64,000 nucleotides of DNA from the NCBI RefSeq assembly GCF_000526515.1, contig NZ_JAGF01000001.1:3224001-3288000 (forward strand). Direction: 5' to 3'. Within the stretch, counting starts at the first letter, position 1; each line of letters starts with the position of its first letter. Source of the stretch: Cellulomonas sp. KRMCY2 (GTDB lineage: Bacteria > Actinomycetota > Actinomycetes > Actinomycetales > Cellulomonadaceae). Both the position numbers and the translations under genes were made by a program. The notes beneath the pieces were generated by a model. The model did not search any database and was not told the origin of the DNA. It saw only the letters and a program-made list of their open reading frames with translations. Below are positions 11,132 to 20,445 of the stretch, one piece after another.

Positions 11132-11557
11132 TCAGCCTCGTCCGCCAGGAGAGGGCGCCGCGAGGGGCGCAGGTGCGACGGCGCACGCCGAGCAGGTGCC
11201 GGAGAGCTCCATCGTGTGCTCGATGTCGCTGAACCCGTGCGCCGCCCCGACCCGCTCCGCCCAGGCCTCGACCGTCGGGCCGTCGATCTCGACGGTCGCG
11301 CCGCACCGGCGGCAGACCAGGTGGTGGTGGTGCTCGCGCCGGGCGCAGCGGCGGTACAGCGCCTCGCCGTCCCCCGTGCGCAGCACGTCCACGTCGCCGC
11401 CGTCGGCCAGCGACTGCAGGGTGCGGTACACGGTCGCCAACCCGATCCCCTCGCCGCGGTCGCGCAGGAGCTCGTGCAGCTGCTGGGCGCTGCGGAAGTC
11501 GTCGACGCCCGCGAGCACGTCGGCCACCGCGGAGCGCTGCTTCGTCATCCGCTGCAT
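11132..11557 (-). CDS. zur: Fur-family zinc regulator Zur
   Basis: 141 aa. N-terminal winged helix (TKQRSAVADVL through GLATVYRTLQSLADGG) and a C-terminal dimerisation domain with EHHHHLVCRRCG near residue 75 and CSAC near 123, the two CxxC pairs of the structural zinc site. Fur proteins with this His cluster lying inside a zinc-uptake operon are normally Zur. ATG 11557 overlaps the znuB stop by one base; Met at 11548 is an alternative start. It is expected to repress znuA through the two boxes at 14218-14254. Confidence 0.92.
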   Translation of the reverse strand: MQRMTKQRSAVADVLAGVDDFRSAQQLHELLRDRGEGIGLATVYRTLQSLADGGDVDVLRTGDGEALYRRCARREHHHHLVCRRCGATVEIDGPTVEAWAERVGAAHGFSDIEHTMELSGTCSACAVAPAPLAAPSPGGRG

Positions 11558-12486
11558 CAGCGGCCACCGCCCCGGATGAGCTCGACGTCGTCGGCGACCT
11601 CGGGGTGCGGGTCCGCGAGCTCATGGGCACCGGGACGCCGGGCCATGAGCGGGCGCACGGCCGCCGTCAGGGCGTAGACCGTGATCGCCAGGATGACGAT
11701 CGTCGCGCCGGGGGAGACGTCCTTCCAGTACGTCACGGCCAGACCGCTGACGCACACCACGGCACCGACGGCCATGGCCGTGCTCATGGTCCGGCGGAAC
11801 GAGGACGTGACCAGCTGGGCCACGGCCACCGGCACGATCATCAGGGCACTGACCAGCAGCAGGCCGACCACGCGCATCGCGACCGTCACGGTCAGTGCCG
11901 CGGTGACGGCGATCGCCAGGTTCAGGGCCCGGACCGGCAGACCCGCTGCGCGCGCGAACTCCTCGTCGTGGCTGACGGCGAACAGCGCCGTGCGCAGCCC
12001 GACCCCCACCACCAGGACCAGGAGGCAGAGCACGACGGTCATGGCCAGGTCGCCGGTCGTCACTGTCGAGATCGAGCCGAACAGGTAGCCCATCAGGTTG
12101 GCGCTCGTGCCGCCGGCCTGGGAGATGATCAGGACACCGCCGGCGATGCCGCCGTAGAAGAGCAGGGCCAGCGCGACGTCGCCGCTCGTGCGACCGCGCT
12201 CGCGAACCACCTCGATCACCACCGAGCCGACCACTGCCGCGACGACAGCGCCCGGGACGGCCAGGACGTCGTCGGGCGCGAGACCCATCCAGCTCCCGAC
12301 GAGCCATCCGAGCGCGACGCCCGTCAGCGCCACGTGCCCGATGCCGTCGCCGAGCAACGAGAGGTGGCGCTGCACGAGGTAGGTGCCGATCACCGGCGCC
12401 GCGAGGCCCACGAGCAGGGCCGCCAGCAGGGCGCGCTGCATGAGCGGGTCGCCGAGCATGCCGGCCAGCTCGTCCCAGATGGTCAC
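11557..12486 (-). CDS. znuB: Zinc ABC transporter permease
   Basis: 309 aa from GTG 12486, which overlaps the znuC stop (GTGA). The frame is open further upstream but only as antisense of znuC. ABC-3 family integral membrane protein with about eight or nine helices; typical features are SLLGDGIGHVALTG near residue 42 and the coupling segment SHDEEFARAAGLPVRALN near 178. It forms the channel for zinc with ZnuC and ZnuA. Confidence 0.93.
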   Translation of the reverse strand: MTIWDELAGMLGDPLMQRALLAALLVGLAAPVIGTYLVQRHLSLLGDGIGHVALTGVALGWLVGSWMGLAPDDVLAVPGAVVAAVVGSVVIEVVRERGRTSGDVALALLFYGGIAGGVLIISQAGGTSANLMGYLFGSISTVTTGDLAMTVVLCLLVLVVGVGLRTALFAVSHDEEFARAAGLPVRALNLAIAVTAALTVTVAMRVVGLLLVSALMIVPVAVAQLVTSSFRRTMSTAMAVGAVVCVSGLAVTYWKDVSPGATIVILAITVYALTAAVRPLMARRPGAHELADPHPEVADDVELIRGGGR

Positions 12487-13262
12487 GACTTCCACCTCAC
12501 CGTAGGGGTCATGCCCTCGGGCTCCTCGTCGTCGTGGTCGCCCTCGTGCGGGTGCACGTGCTCGTGCTCCGGTGCGGCGTGCTCCGGTCGCGGTGTGGGT
12601 GGGGCGCCGTCGTGCACGACGGCGCCGTGCCGCAGCACCACCGCGCGGCTGACCAGCGGCGCCAGCGCGCCCAGCTCGTGCAGCACGACCAGGATCGTGG
12701 TGCCGGCTGCGGCGAGCTCGGCCATGGCGCCCGCGAAGACCTGCTGGCTGGGCAGGTCGACACCGGCGACCGGCTCGTCGAGCAGCAGGAGGTCGGGTTT
12801 GCGGACCAGGGCGCGCGCGATGAGCACGCGCTGCTGCTGCCCGCCGGACAGCTCGCGGACCGCGCGGTCGGCGCGTGCGGCCAGTCCGACGGCCGCCAGC
12901 GCCTCGAGGGCGCGTGCCCTGGCGTCGCGCGGTGGCAGCAGCCGTCGGCCGTGGATCGTGCCCGAGATCACGACCTCGGTCGCGGTCGCCGGGACGCCGG
13001 TGGCCGCGGTCACCCGCTGCGGCACGTAGCCGATGCGGTGCCACGGGACGGTTCGCCCGAGGGGTTGGCCGAGCAGCTCGACGGAGCCCCGTTCCGCGGG
13101 TACGACACCGACCAGGGCCCGCACGAGGGTGGACTTCCCCGAGCCGTTGGCGCCGAGGAGTGCGACGACCTCCCCTTCGGCGACCGCGAGGTCGACGTGG
13201 TGCAGGATCGGTGAGCCGCCGAGGGTCACGTGCAGGCCCGCTGCCCGGAGTGCGAGGCTCAT
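12483..13262 (-). CDS. znuC: Zinc ABC transporter ATPase
   Basis: 259 aa. Walker A GANGSGKST near residue 36, Q-loop YVPQR near 76, signature LSGGQQQR near 138, Walker B LLLLDEP near 156, H-loop VLHELG near 193. The C-terminal tail has an unusual His/Glu/Asp-rich stretch (HEHVHPHEGDHDDEE) that could hold zinc near the pump. ATG 13262 overlaps the znuA stop. Confidence 0.94.
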   Translation of the reverse strand: MSLALRAAGLHVTLGGSPILHHVDLAVAEGEVVALLGANGSGKSTLVRALVGVVPAERGSVELLGQPLGRTVPWHRIGYVPQRVTAATGVPATATEVVISGTIHGRRLLPPRDARARALEALAAVGLAARADRAVRELSGGQQQRVLIARALVRKPDLLLLDEPVAGVDLPSQQVFAGAMAELAAAGTTILVVLHELGALAPLVSRAVVLRHGAVVHDGAPPTPRPEHAAPEHEHVHPHEGDHDDEEPEGMTPTVRWKS

Positions 13263-14218
13263 GCGCAGCCCAACGCCAGCCGGAGGGCGGCGAGGTTCGC
13301 GTCCATGGCGTCACGGTAGTCCGTGCCGTCGTCCACCCGGCTCTCGACCGGGTCGAGGACGGCGGTCGTGATTCCCAGGTCTCCGGCGAGGGTCTCGGCG
13401 ACCTTCGGGTTGACGAGCGTCTCGGTGAACAGGGTCGTCACCTGGTACTCGGTCACCACGGCGCGGATCTCGCGGAGCCGGGCCGGCGAGGGCTCGGACT
13501 CCGGGTCGAGCCCGGAGATGCCGACCTGCTGCAGGTCGTAGCGCTCGGCGAGGAAACCGAAGGCGGCGTGCGACGTGACGATCACGCGGCGCTCGCAGCT
13601 CGCCAGTCCGGCAGCGATCTCCTCGTCGAGGGCGGTCAGGTCGGCGCCGAGCGCCCGCGCCCCGGCGGCGAAGTCGGCCGCATGGGCCGGGTCGGCCTCG
13701 CCGAGGCTCGCCGCGACGTCGACCGCGACGGCCGCCAACAGGGTCGGGTCGAGCCAGAAGTGCGGGTCCCCGGTGGCGTGGGCGTGCCCGTCGTCGGCCG
13801 CGGTCGCATCACCGTCGCCGGTGCCGGCCTCGGCGTCGGCCTCGGCGAGGTGCTCGGCGACGGCCGCCGTCGAGGCGGCGTCGACCAGGTTCTGCGGGGT
13901 ACGGGCGGCGATCGCGTCGTCCACAGCCGGCTGGAAACCAGCCAGGTAGACCACGACGTCGGCGTCCCCGACCTCGCGTACCTGCCGCGGTGAGAGCTCG
14001 AGGTCGTGCGGCTCGGCGCCGGGCGGCGTGAGCGAGCTGACCGTGACCAGGTCACCGCCCACCTGCTCGACGACGTACTGCAGGGGGTAGAAGGACGCGA
14101 GCACCGTCAGGGCGTCGCCGCCCGGGTCGGCGGCGGTGGATCCGCCCGAGCAGCCGGTCAGGGCGACGGCGCAGGCCACGACCAGGGCGGCGATAGGGGC
14201 GCGACGGGAGAGGAACAT
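13259..14218 (-). CDS. znuA: Zinc-binding lipoprotein
   Basis: 319 aa from ATG 14218. Lipoprotein signal with lipobox LTGC near residue 22. Metal-binding histidines are visible in GAEPHDLELSP near 72 and GDPHFWLDP near 150; an acidic, His-containing loop (DATAADDGHAHATG) just before the second site is typical of zinc receptors. First gene of the operon. ATG 14218 is preferred over upstream in-frame TTG/ATG codons because GAGAAT (-10) lies 7 nt upstream and TTGACA (-35) 18 bp before that. Confidence 0.93.
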   Translation of the reverse strand: MFLSRRAPIAALVVACAVALTGCSGGSTAADPGGDALTVLASFYPLQYVVEQVGGDLVTVSSLTPPGAEPHDLELSPRQVREVGDADVVVYLAGFQPAVDDAIAARTPQNLVDAASTAAVAEHLAEADAEAGTGDGDATAADDGHAHATGDPHFWLDPTLLAAVAVDVAASLGEADPAHAADFAAGARALGADLTALDEEIAAGLASCERRVIVTSHAAFGFLAERYDLQQVGISGLDPESEPSPARLREIRAVVTEYQVTTLFTETLVNPKVAETLAGDLGITTAVLDPVESRVDDGTDYRDAMDANLAALRLALGCA

Positions 14219-14255
14219 GAGGATCATTCTCAACAACAATGAGAACCATTGTCAA
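14218..14255 (-). promoter_or_regulatory. znuA promoter with two Zur boxes
   Basis: On the minus strand TTGACA (14250-14255), 18-bp spacer, GAGAAT (14226-14231), then 7 nt to the ATG. Two 15-bp palindromic boxes of the actinobacterial Zur type lie on it: TGACAATGGTTCTCA (14240-14254) over the -35 and TGAGAATGATCCTCA (14218-14232) over the -10 and start. Centres are 22 bp apart, two helical turns, which suits side-by-side dimers. Confidence 0.8.
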
Positions 14256-14306
14256 AGCGAGGCGTTCCGGACGGTCGGGACGAGGGGTCGGTCCGCGTCG
14301 CACCGG

Positions 14307-14341
14307 TAGCCTTGGCCGACGACCGGTGCCGTGCGGCACCG
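14307..14341 (+). promoter_or_regulatory. glyS upstream -10 box and 5'-UTR hairpin
   Basis: TAGCCT (14307-14312) could be a -10 box. Immediately downstream CGGTGCC/GGCACCG (14324-14330 with 14335-14341) forms a 7-bp stem with a 4-nt loop inside the presumed 5' UTR of about 80 nt. No T-box or other known riboswitch features were seen. Confidence 0.3.
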
Positions 14342-14397
14342 TCGGTCCCGTCCGCGCGAGCCACGTGCGGACCTGCTGAGATCTGGAGTGATCACCC

Positions 14398-15786
14398 GTG
14401 GCTTCGAACCCGTCCCGCCTCGACGCTGTCACGAACCTCGCCAAGCGGCGCGGCTTCGTCTTCCCGTCCGGCGAGATCTACGGCGGCACCCGGTCCGCAT
14501 GGGACTACGGGCCACTGGGGGTCGAGCTCAAGGAGAACATCAAGCGCCAGTGGTGGCGCTCCATGGTGACCAGCCGCGAGGACATCGTCGGTCTCGACTC
14601 GTCGGTGATCCTGCCGCGCCAGGTCTGGGTCGCCTCGGGCCACGTCGGAGTCTTCACCGACCCGCTCACCGAGTGCCTCAGCTGCCACAAGCGGTACCGC
14701 GAGGACCAGATGCTCGAGGAGTTCGAGGAGAAGAAGGGCCGGCCGGCCGAGCACGGTCTGGCTGACATCGCCTGCCCGAGCTGCGGCACCCGTGGCCAGT
14801 GGACCGAGCCGCGCGACTTCAACATGATGCTCAAGACGTACCTCGGCCCGGTCGAGGACGAGTCCGGGCTGCACTACCTGCGCCCCGAGACCGCCCAGGG
14901 CATCTTCGTGAACTTCGCCCAGGTGATGGCGACCTCGCGCAAGAAGCCGCCGTTCGGGATCGCGCAGATCGGCAAGTCGTTCCGCAACGAGATCACGCCG
15001 GGAAACTTCATCTTCCGCACGCGTGAGTTCGAGCAGATGGAGATGGAGTTCTTCGTCGAGCCCGGCACCGACGCCGAGTGGCACCAGTACTGGATCGACA
15101 CGCGCACCGACTGGTACGTGGGCCTCGGCCTGTCGCGGGACAACCTGCGGCTCTTCGAGCACCCGGCCGACAAGCTGTCGCACTACTCGACCCGCACCGT
15201 CGACATCGAGTACCGCTTCGGCTTCCAGGGCAGCGAGTGGGGCGAGCTCGAGGGCGTCGCCAACCGCACGGACTTCGACCTCACGACGCACTCCGAGCAC
15301 TCCGGCACGGACCTGTCGTACTTCGACCAGGTCAAGAACGAGCGCTGGGTGCCGTACGTCGTCGAACCTGCAGCCGGCCTGACCCGCTCGCTGATGGCGT
15401 TCCTGGTCGAGGCCTACGCCGAGGACGAGGCGCCCAACACCAAGGGTGGCGTCGACAAGCGCACTGTGCTCAAGCTCGACCCGCGCCTGGCGCCGGTCAA
15501 GGCCGCGGTGCTCCCGCTGTCTCGGCACGAGGACCTGTCCCCGGTGGCGCGTGACCTGGCCGCCGAGTTGCGCATGAGCTGGAACGTCGAGTTCGACGAC
15601 GCCGGCGCGATCGGTCGTCGGTACCGGCGCCAGGACGAGATCGGCACCCCGTTCTGCATCACCGTCGACTTCGAGAGCCTCGAGGACCAGGCCGTCACGA
15701 TCCGCTCGCGGGACTCGATGGTGCAGGAGCGCGTGAGCCTCGACAAGGTCACCGGGTACCTCGCCGAGCGCCTCGTCGGCGCGTGA
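14398..15786 (+). CDS. glyS: Glycyl-tRNA synthetase (alpha2 type)
   Basis: 462 aa, the dimeric single-chain GlyRS of actinobacteria and archaea. It charges tRNA-Gly. Class II motifs: motif 1 near [13 protein letters not shown], motif 2 [25 protein letters not shown] near residues 197-221, motif 3 around [15 protein letters not shown] near 325. A zinc site CLSCHKRY...CPSC is visible near residues 93-125. The anticodon-binding domain fills the last 100 residues. GTG start with GGAG about 8 nt upstream. Confidence 0.97.
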   Translation: MASNPSRLDAVTNLAKRRGFVFPSGEIYGGTRSAWDYGPLGVELKENIKRQWWRSMVTSREDIVGLDSSVILPRQVWVASGHVGVFTDPLTECLSCHKRYREDQMLEEFEEKKGRPAEHGLADIACPSCGTRGQWTEPRDFNMMLKTYLGPVEDESGLHYLRPETAQGIFVNFAQVMATSRKKPPFGIAQIGKSFRNEITPGNFIFRTREFEQMEMEFFVEPGTDAEWHQYWIDTRTDWYVGLGLSRDNLRLFEHPADKLSHYSTRTVDIEYRFGFQGSEWGELEGVANRTDFDLTTHSEHSGTDLSYFDQVKNERWVPYVVEPAAGLTRSLMAFLVEAYAEDEAPNTKGGVDKRTVLKLDPRLAPVKAAVLPLSRHEDLSPVARDLAAELRMSWNVEFDDAGAIGRRYRRQDEIGTPFCITVDFESLEDQAVTIRSRDSMVQERVSLDKVTGYLAERLVGA

Positions 15787-15869
15787 CCGGCGTCTGATCG
15801 GCGCCTGATCGGCATCTGACCGCGCGCGGTGGTCGTCCGGGTCGTCCGGGTCGGACGGGTCGGTCGGTG

Positions 15870-17123
15870 CTAGGTGCCGGCGTCGCCCAGGTGTGAGTGC
15901 CCGTGCGCGGTCGCGTCGCCGGCCGTGTGCCGGTGGGCGTGGCCGGCGGGCTGGGCGGTCACGACGACGGCGGCGATGACAGTGGTCAGCGGGATCGCGA
16001 GCACCAGGCCGATGGAGCCGACCAGGGTGCGCGCGATCTCCTCGGCGAACTCCCCGCTGCTGATCGTCTGGAGCAGCGGCAGCTGGTAGACCTGGAGCAG
16101 CAGGAGCACCGGCAGCGCCGCACCGGCATAGGCGAAGGCGATCGTGTACACGGTCGAGGCGATGTGGTCGCGGCCGATCCGCATGCCGCGCGTGAACAGC
16201 TCACGGCGGGACGCGGTCGGCATCACGCCACGCAGCTCCCAGACGGCCGAGGCCTGCGTGATGGTCACGTCGTTGAGCACGCCGAGCCCCGCGAGCACGA
16301 CGCCGCACAGGAACAGCCCGCGCAGGGCTGTGCCGTCGAGCTGCCCGGTGAGCATCGCGAGCCGGTAGTTCTCCTCGGTCGCGATGCCGTACAGATGGGC
16401 CGAGCGGGCCGCCAGCACGCCCAGCGCCGCCGTGACGGCGAGGCCGGCGAGCGTGCCGAGCAGGGCTGTCGTGGTGCGCCGGGAGAAGCCGTGCGCCAGG
16501 TACAGGACGACGAACATGATCGTCGAGGAGCCGACGAGGCCGACGGTCAGCGCATCGCGGCCTTCGAGGAGCGCGGGCAGCATGAAGGTGCCGATCACGA
16601 CGAAGGCCAGCGCGAGGCCGATCAGGGCGCGGAAGCCCCGCATCCCGGCGACGGCGACCACGACGACGGCGAACGCGGCGGCGAGCACCCCGAGGGGCAG
16701 GGTGCGGGAGTAGTCGTGCCAGGCGAACACCTCGGGCTCCAGGTCGGTCGCGAGGTACCGGACCAGCACGACGGTCGTGCCGGGCGGGACGTCTGTCGCG
16801 CGGACCAGCGCGGGGGTCCAGACCTCGACGACCTGACCCTTCGCGTCGCCGGAGGTGACAGTGGCCGTGACCCGGGTGCACGCGACGGACTCGGGGATCG
16901 TGCCGTCGGGCAGGCGGTCCTCGTTCGCGCCGGGACAGGTCTCGGTCGCGGTGGCCGTGACCCGGGCCGTCGGGTACTCCGACTCGATCGCGATGATCCC
17001 GGTCTCGTGCACCTCTCCGGTCGGCCACAGCGCCAGGAGGCCCACCCCCGTCGCGAGCGCCAGCGGGACGAGGATCGCCGCGAGCACGACGGCGATGCGG
17101 TCGAGGCGCGGCTGGCGAGACAT
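15870..17123 (-). CDS. YibE/F-family membrane protein
   Basis: 417 aa. One N-terminal helix (about 10-32), an extracytoplasmic beta-rich domain with two cysteines (CPGANED and VACTRV, about 40-130), then about seven helices including the conserved LNDVTITQASAVWEL segment near 283 of the YibE/F family. The C-terminal tail is His-rich (HAHRHTAGDATAHGHSH), suggesting metal contact. The family's function is unknown. It converges with glyS and diverges from dus. Confidence 0.85.
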   Translation of the reverse strand: MSRQPRLDRIAVVLAAILVPLALATGVGLLALWPTGEVHETGIIAIESEYPTARVTATATETCPGANEDRLPDGTIPESVACTRVTATVTSGDAKGQVVEVWTPALVRATDVPPGTTVVLVRYLATDLEPEVFAWHDYSRTLPLGVLAAAFAVVVVAVAGMRGFRALIGLALAFVVIGTFMLPALLEGRDALTVGLVGSSTIMFVVLYLAHGFSRRTTTALLGTLAGLAVTAALGVLAARSAHLYGIATEENYRLAMLTGQLDGTALRGLFLCGVVLAGLGVLNDVTITQASAVWELRGVMPTASRRELFTRGMRIGRDHIASTVYTIAFAYAGAALPVLLLLQVYQLPLLQTISSGEFAEEIARTLVGSIGLVLAIPLTTVIAAVVVTAQPAGHAHRHTAGDATAHGHSHLGDAGT

Positions 17124-17188
17124 CCGTCGATCATCCCGTACCGAGCCGCCGGGGAAGGGCGTTCGGCCGGGGATGGGAGAATCGATCC

Positions 17189-18412
17189 ATGACCATGCCG
17201 ACGGTGCCGACCATGCCGACGGTGCCGACCATGCCGGCCATGCCGGCTGGGGCGTCCACCGCGACAGCGGTGCTGCCGCCGCTGCGGATCGGCCCGATCA
17301 CGATCGACACCCCGGTCGTGCTCGCCCCGATGGCCGGGGTGACCAACGGCGCCTTCCGACGGCTCTGCCGGGAGCACGGTGCCGGACTCTACGTCGCGGA
17401 GATGGTCACGTCCCGTGCGCTGGTGGAGAAGACCTCGGAGTCGCTGCGCATCATCCGGCACCAGTCCGACGAACGACCACGTTCGGTGCAGATCTACGGC
17501 GTCGACCCGGCGACGGTCGGCGCTGCGGTGCGGATGCTCGCGCAGGAGGACCGCGCCGACCACGTCGACCTGAACTTCGGCTGCCCGGTGCCCAAGGTCA
17601 CCCGCAAGGGCGGTGGCGCGGTGCTGCCCTGGAAGCGGGACCTGTTCGCGGCGATCGTGCGCGCAGCGGTCGACGCGGCCGCCCCGTTCGGTGTGCCGGT
17701 CACCGTCAAGATGCGCAAGGGCATCGACGAGGACCACCTGACCTACATCGAGGCCGGGCTGACGGCACAGGACGCCGGCGTCGCCGCCGTCGCGCTGCAC
17801 GCCAGGACGGCGGCCGACTACTACTCGGGAATCGCCGACTGGGAGGCGATCGCCAGGCTCAAGGAGGCCGTGACGGACATCCCGGTGCTCGGCAACGGCG
17901 ACATCTGGTCGGCGGAGGACGCCCTGGCGATGGTCGCGCAGACCGGCTGCGACGGCGTCGTCGTCGGGCGTGGCTGCCAGGGGCGGCCGTGGCTGTTCGC
18001 CGACCTCGCTGCGGCGTTCCACGGCTCGGACGCGAGGGTCCGGCCGGGGCTCGCCGAGGTCGCTCTGGCCGTCCGCCGCCATGCCGAGCTCATGGTCGAG
18101 GAGTTCGGCGAGGAGAACAAGGCACTGCGCGAGATGCGCAAGCACATGCCCTGGTACCTCAAGGGGTACGCCGTCGGCGGTCCGCTGCGGGCCCGGCTCG
18201 GGCTGGTCGAGACGCTCGCGCACCTGGACGACCTGCTCGCGGAGCTCGACCTGGACCAGCCGTACCCCGGCATCGGCGCCGAGGGGCAGCGTGGCCGGGC
18301 CGGCTCGCCGAAGCGGCCGATCCTGCCCTACGGCTGGCTCGACTCGCGTGAGCTGAGCGAGTCGTTCCGGGCGTCGCTGCACGAGGCCGAGCTGAGCGTC
18401 TCGGGCGGCTGA
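17189..18412 (+). CDS. dusB: tRNA-dihydrouridine synthase
   Basis: 407 aa. FMN enzyme that reduces uridines in the D-loop of tRNA. TIM-barrel motifs: VLAPMAGVTNGAFRRL near residue 46, LNFGCPVPKVTRKGGGA near 127 with the catalytic Cys, HARTAADYYSG near 198, GNGDIW near 228, and VGRGCQGRPW near 254. The first 20 residues are a low-complexity MPTVPT repeat coded by an 18-bp tandem repeat, so the true start could be one of several in-frame ATGs; GGGAG lies before the first. Confidence 0.93.
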   Translation: MTMPTVPTMPTVPTMPAMPAGASTATAVLPPLRIGPITIDTPVVLAPMAGVTNGAFRRLCREHGAGLYVAEMVTSRALVEKTSESLRIIRHQSDERPRSVQIYGVDPATVGAAVRMLAQEDRADHVDLNFGCPVPKVTRKGGGAVLPWKRDLFAAIVRAAVDAAAPFGVPVTVKMRKGIDEDHLTYIEAGLTAQDAGVAAVALHARTAADYYSGIADWEAIARLKEAVTDIPVLGNGDIWSAEDALAMVAQTGCDGVVVGRGCQGRPWLFADLAAAFHGSDARVRPGLAEVALAVRRHAELMVEEFGEENKALREMRKHMPWYLKGYAVGGPLRARLGLVETLAHLDDLLAELDLDQPYPGIGAEGQRGRAGSPKRPILPYGWLDSRELSESFRASLHEAELSVSGG

Positions 18413-18774
18413 GGGTTCCGGTCAGGCGGGAATCGCAGCGCGAGTGCCGTCGTGATCTCGAGGTGGCGCAGCAGGAAGGCGCGCTCGTCGAGCTTCTTGC
18501 GTCGCAGCCAGCCGGAGACCTCGTCGTTGCACTTGCTGGCGTTGCACGAGCCGCACGCCGGCGCGATGTTGTCGAGCGTGTAGCGCCCGCCGCGGGAGAG
18601 CGGCAGCACGCAGTCGCGCTGCAGCGGCTTGTCGGTCGCGCCGCAGTACGCGCAGCCGCCCCACGCCGCCTTGAGAGCGGTCCACTGCTCGTCGCTGAGG
18701 TTGTGCTCGACGTGGTCCATCCGGCGCTTGCGTCTGCGGGCGGCCCTTGCCCTGCGCGTTCGGGTGACCGCCAT
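18328..18774 (-). CDS. HNH endonuclease-like protein
   Basis: 148 aa from ATG 18774 (ATG 18720 is an alternative). A very basic N-terminus (RTRRARAARRRKRRM) precedes an HNH module: CAYCG near residue 42, then DCVLPLSRGGRYTLDN, then ACGSCNASKCND near 75. This is a zinc-stabilised nuclease fold of the type found in free-standing chromosomal HNH genes. The last 28 codons run antisense over the 3' end of dusB (85 bp overlap). Activity is unproven. Confidence 0.75.
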   Translation of the reverse strand: MAVTRTRRARAARRRKRRMDHVEHNLSDEQWTALKAAWGGCAYCGATDKPLQRDCVLPLSRGGRYTLDNIAPACGSCNASKCNDEVSGWLRRKKLDERAFLLRHLEITTALALRFPPDRNPQPPETLSSASCSDARNDSLSSRESSQP

Positions 18775-18891
18775 CTTCCCAGCGTAGGCACCCTGCCTCG
18801 ACCTCGGGCCTCGCCGAGCCGAGCCGCGTCTGCGTACGCTTGCAGGCGGCGCCTGCCGGTGCCGTGCCCCGATGACGTGGAGAGCGGCCCC

Positions 18892-20436
18892 GTGCTCACG
18901 ACCTCCCGGCGCCCCGTCGGGCTGACGGCCGTCGTGGCGACGGTGGCCCTGGCCCTCGGCGCCTGCACGCGGGCACCGGATCCCGGTCCGAGCGCATCGA
19001 CCGACGCGATGCCGACGGCGTCGGCGTCCGGGACCGCCGGAACAGCCGGGACCGGCGGGACCACCCGCGACGTCGGCGTCCAGCTGTTCCAGTGGACCTG
19101 GGACGCGATAGCGGCCGAGTGCACCGACGCGCTCGGCCCGGCCGGCTACGGCTGGGTGCTCACCTCGCCGCCGCAGGAGCACGTCCTCGGGGCGGAGTGG
19201 TGGACCGCATACCAGCCGGTCAGCCACCGGATCGAGTCCCGGCTGGGCAGCCGCGAGGAGTTCGCCGCGATGGTCGCCACCTGCGACGCAGCCGGGGTCG
19301 AGGTGCTCGCCGACGCCGTGGTCAACCACATGGCCGGCCAGGACGCGCCCGGGATCGGCTGGGCGGGCAGCCCGTACGAGCACTACGAGTACCCGGGCCT
19401 GTACTCGGATGCCGACGGCGACTTCCACCACTGCGACCTCAACCCCGCCGACGACATCGTGCGGTACGACAACGCCCTCGAGGTGCAGACCTGCGAGCTG
19501 GTCAACCTCGCCGACCTCGCGACCGAGACCGACCACGTGCGCGCGACGATCGTCGCCTACCTGCAGGATCTGCTGTCCCTCGGGGTGGCCGGCTTCCGGA
19601 TCGACGCCGCCAAGCACATGCCGGCTCAGGACGTCGCGGCGGTCGTCGCCGAGCTCCCGGCGGGCACGCGCATCCTGCAGGAGGTGATCGCGGCGGACGG
19701 TGAGCCGATCCAGCCCGAGGACTACCTCGACAACGGCGCCGTCTTCGACTTCGGCTACGGGCGCGACCTGCGCGGGTACGTCGGGGGCGGCTCGGTCGGC
19801 CACGTGCTCGAGCTGGGCACCGGTGCCTCGGCCCTGCCCAGCGACCAGGCCGTCGTCTTCGTCGACAACCACGACACCGAGCGCAACGACTCGACGTTCA
19901 TGTACCTCGACGGCGAGGACTACGCCCTGGCGAACGTGCTCATGCTCGCCGGTGACTACGGGACGCCCGTCGTGTACTCCGGCTACTCCTTCCGTGACCG
20001 CGACGCCGGTCCCGCGCAGGACGCCGGCGGTGCGGTGCTGGACGCCTCGTGCGGGCCCGACGTCGGTCCGCAGACCACGTACGACGAGGATGCCTGGGTG
20101 TGCCAGCACCGGTGGCCGGCGATCGCCGGCATGGTCGGCTGGCGGAACGCGGTGGGCGACGCGCCGGTGACCGACGTGTTCACCGAACGCCGGGTGGTCG
20201 CCTTCGGGCGTGGCGACCGCGGGTTCGTCGCAGCCAACGGTGGGGCGCTCGAGGCCGAGCACACGATCCCGACGTCGCTCGCGCCCGGCGCGTACTGCGA
20301 CGTGATCACCGGCGGCCTCGTCGACGGGGTGTGTATGGGGGAGACCGTGACGGTCGACCAGGACGGCACGGTCACGATCGTCATCCCGGCCGGCGGCGCG
20401 GTCGCGATCCAGGTCGGGGCGCGCACGTCCGGATAG
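18892..20436 (+). CDS. Secreted alpha-amylase (GH13) lipoprotein
   Basis: 514 aa from GTG 18892 with GGAGAG upstream. Signal peptide with lipobox LGAC near residue 24, then a Thr/Gly/Ala-rich linker. GH13 barrel motifs: region I DAVVNHM near 142, region II GFRIDAAKHM near 236 (nucleophile Asp), region III LQEVIAADGE near 262 (acid/base Glu), region IV FVDNHDTERND near 322. A C-terminal beta domain (Aamy_C) with two cysteines follows. It should cut starch outside the cell, feeding the MalEFG importer and GH13 enzymes encoded downstream. Confidence 0.9.
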   Translation: MLTTSRRPVGLTAVVATVALALGACTRAPDPGPSASTDAMPTASASGTAGTAGTGGTTRDVGVQLFQWTWDAIAAECTDALGPAGYGWVLTSPPQEHVLGAEWWTAYQPVSHRIESRLGSREEFAAMVATCDAAGVEVLADAVVNHMAGQDAPGIGWAGSPYEHYEYPGLYSDADGDFHHCDLNPADDIVRYDNALEVQTCELVNLADLATETDHVRATIVAYLQDLLSLGVAGFRIDAAKHMPAQDVAAVVAELPAGTRILQEVIAADGEPIQPEDYLDNGAVFDFGYGRDLRGYVGGGSVGHVLELGTGASALPSDQAVVFVDNHDTERNDSTFMYLDGEDYALANVLMLAGDYGTPVVYSGYSFRDRDAGPAQDAGGAVLDASCGPDVGPQTTYDEDAWVCQHRWPAIAGMVGWRNAVGDAPVTDVFTERRVVAFGRGDRGFVAANGGALEAEHTIPTSLAPGAYCDVITGGLVDGVCMGETVTVDQDGTVTIVIPAGGAVAIQVGARTSG

Positions 20437-20439
20437 TGT
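20434..20439 (+). promoter_or_regulatory. -10 box of leaderless promoter
   Basis: TAGTGT, 6 nt before ATG 20446; it overlaps the stop codon of the amylase gene, so the next gene has its own promoter rather than depending only on read-through. Confidence 0.55.
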
Positions 20440-20445
20440 CCGGGC

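Noticed and set aside
11557-13314. 585-codon frame continuing znuB upstream through znuC
   Set aside because: The first part is Arg/Pro-rich antisense-type sequence in another frame of znuC; the real permease starts at GTG 12486.
14255-14397. T-box riboswitch before glyS
   Set aside because: No stem I specifier loop, T-box sequence or terminator was seen; only a short hairpin.
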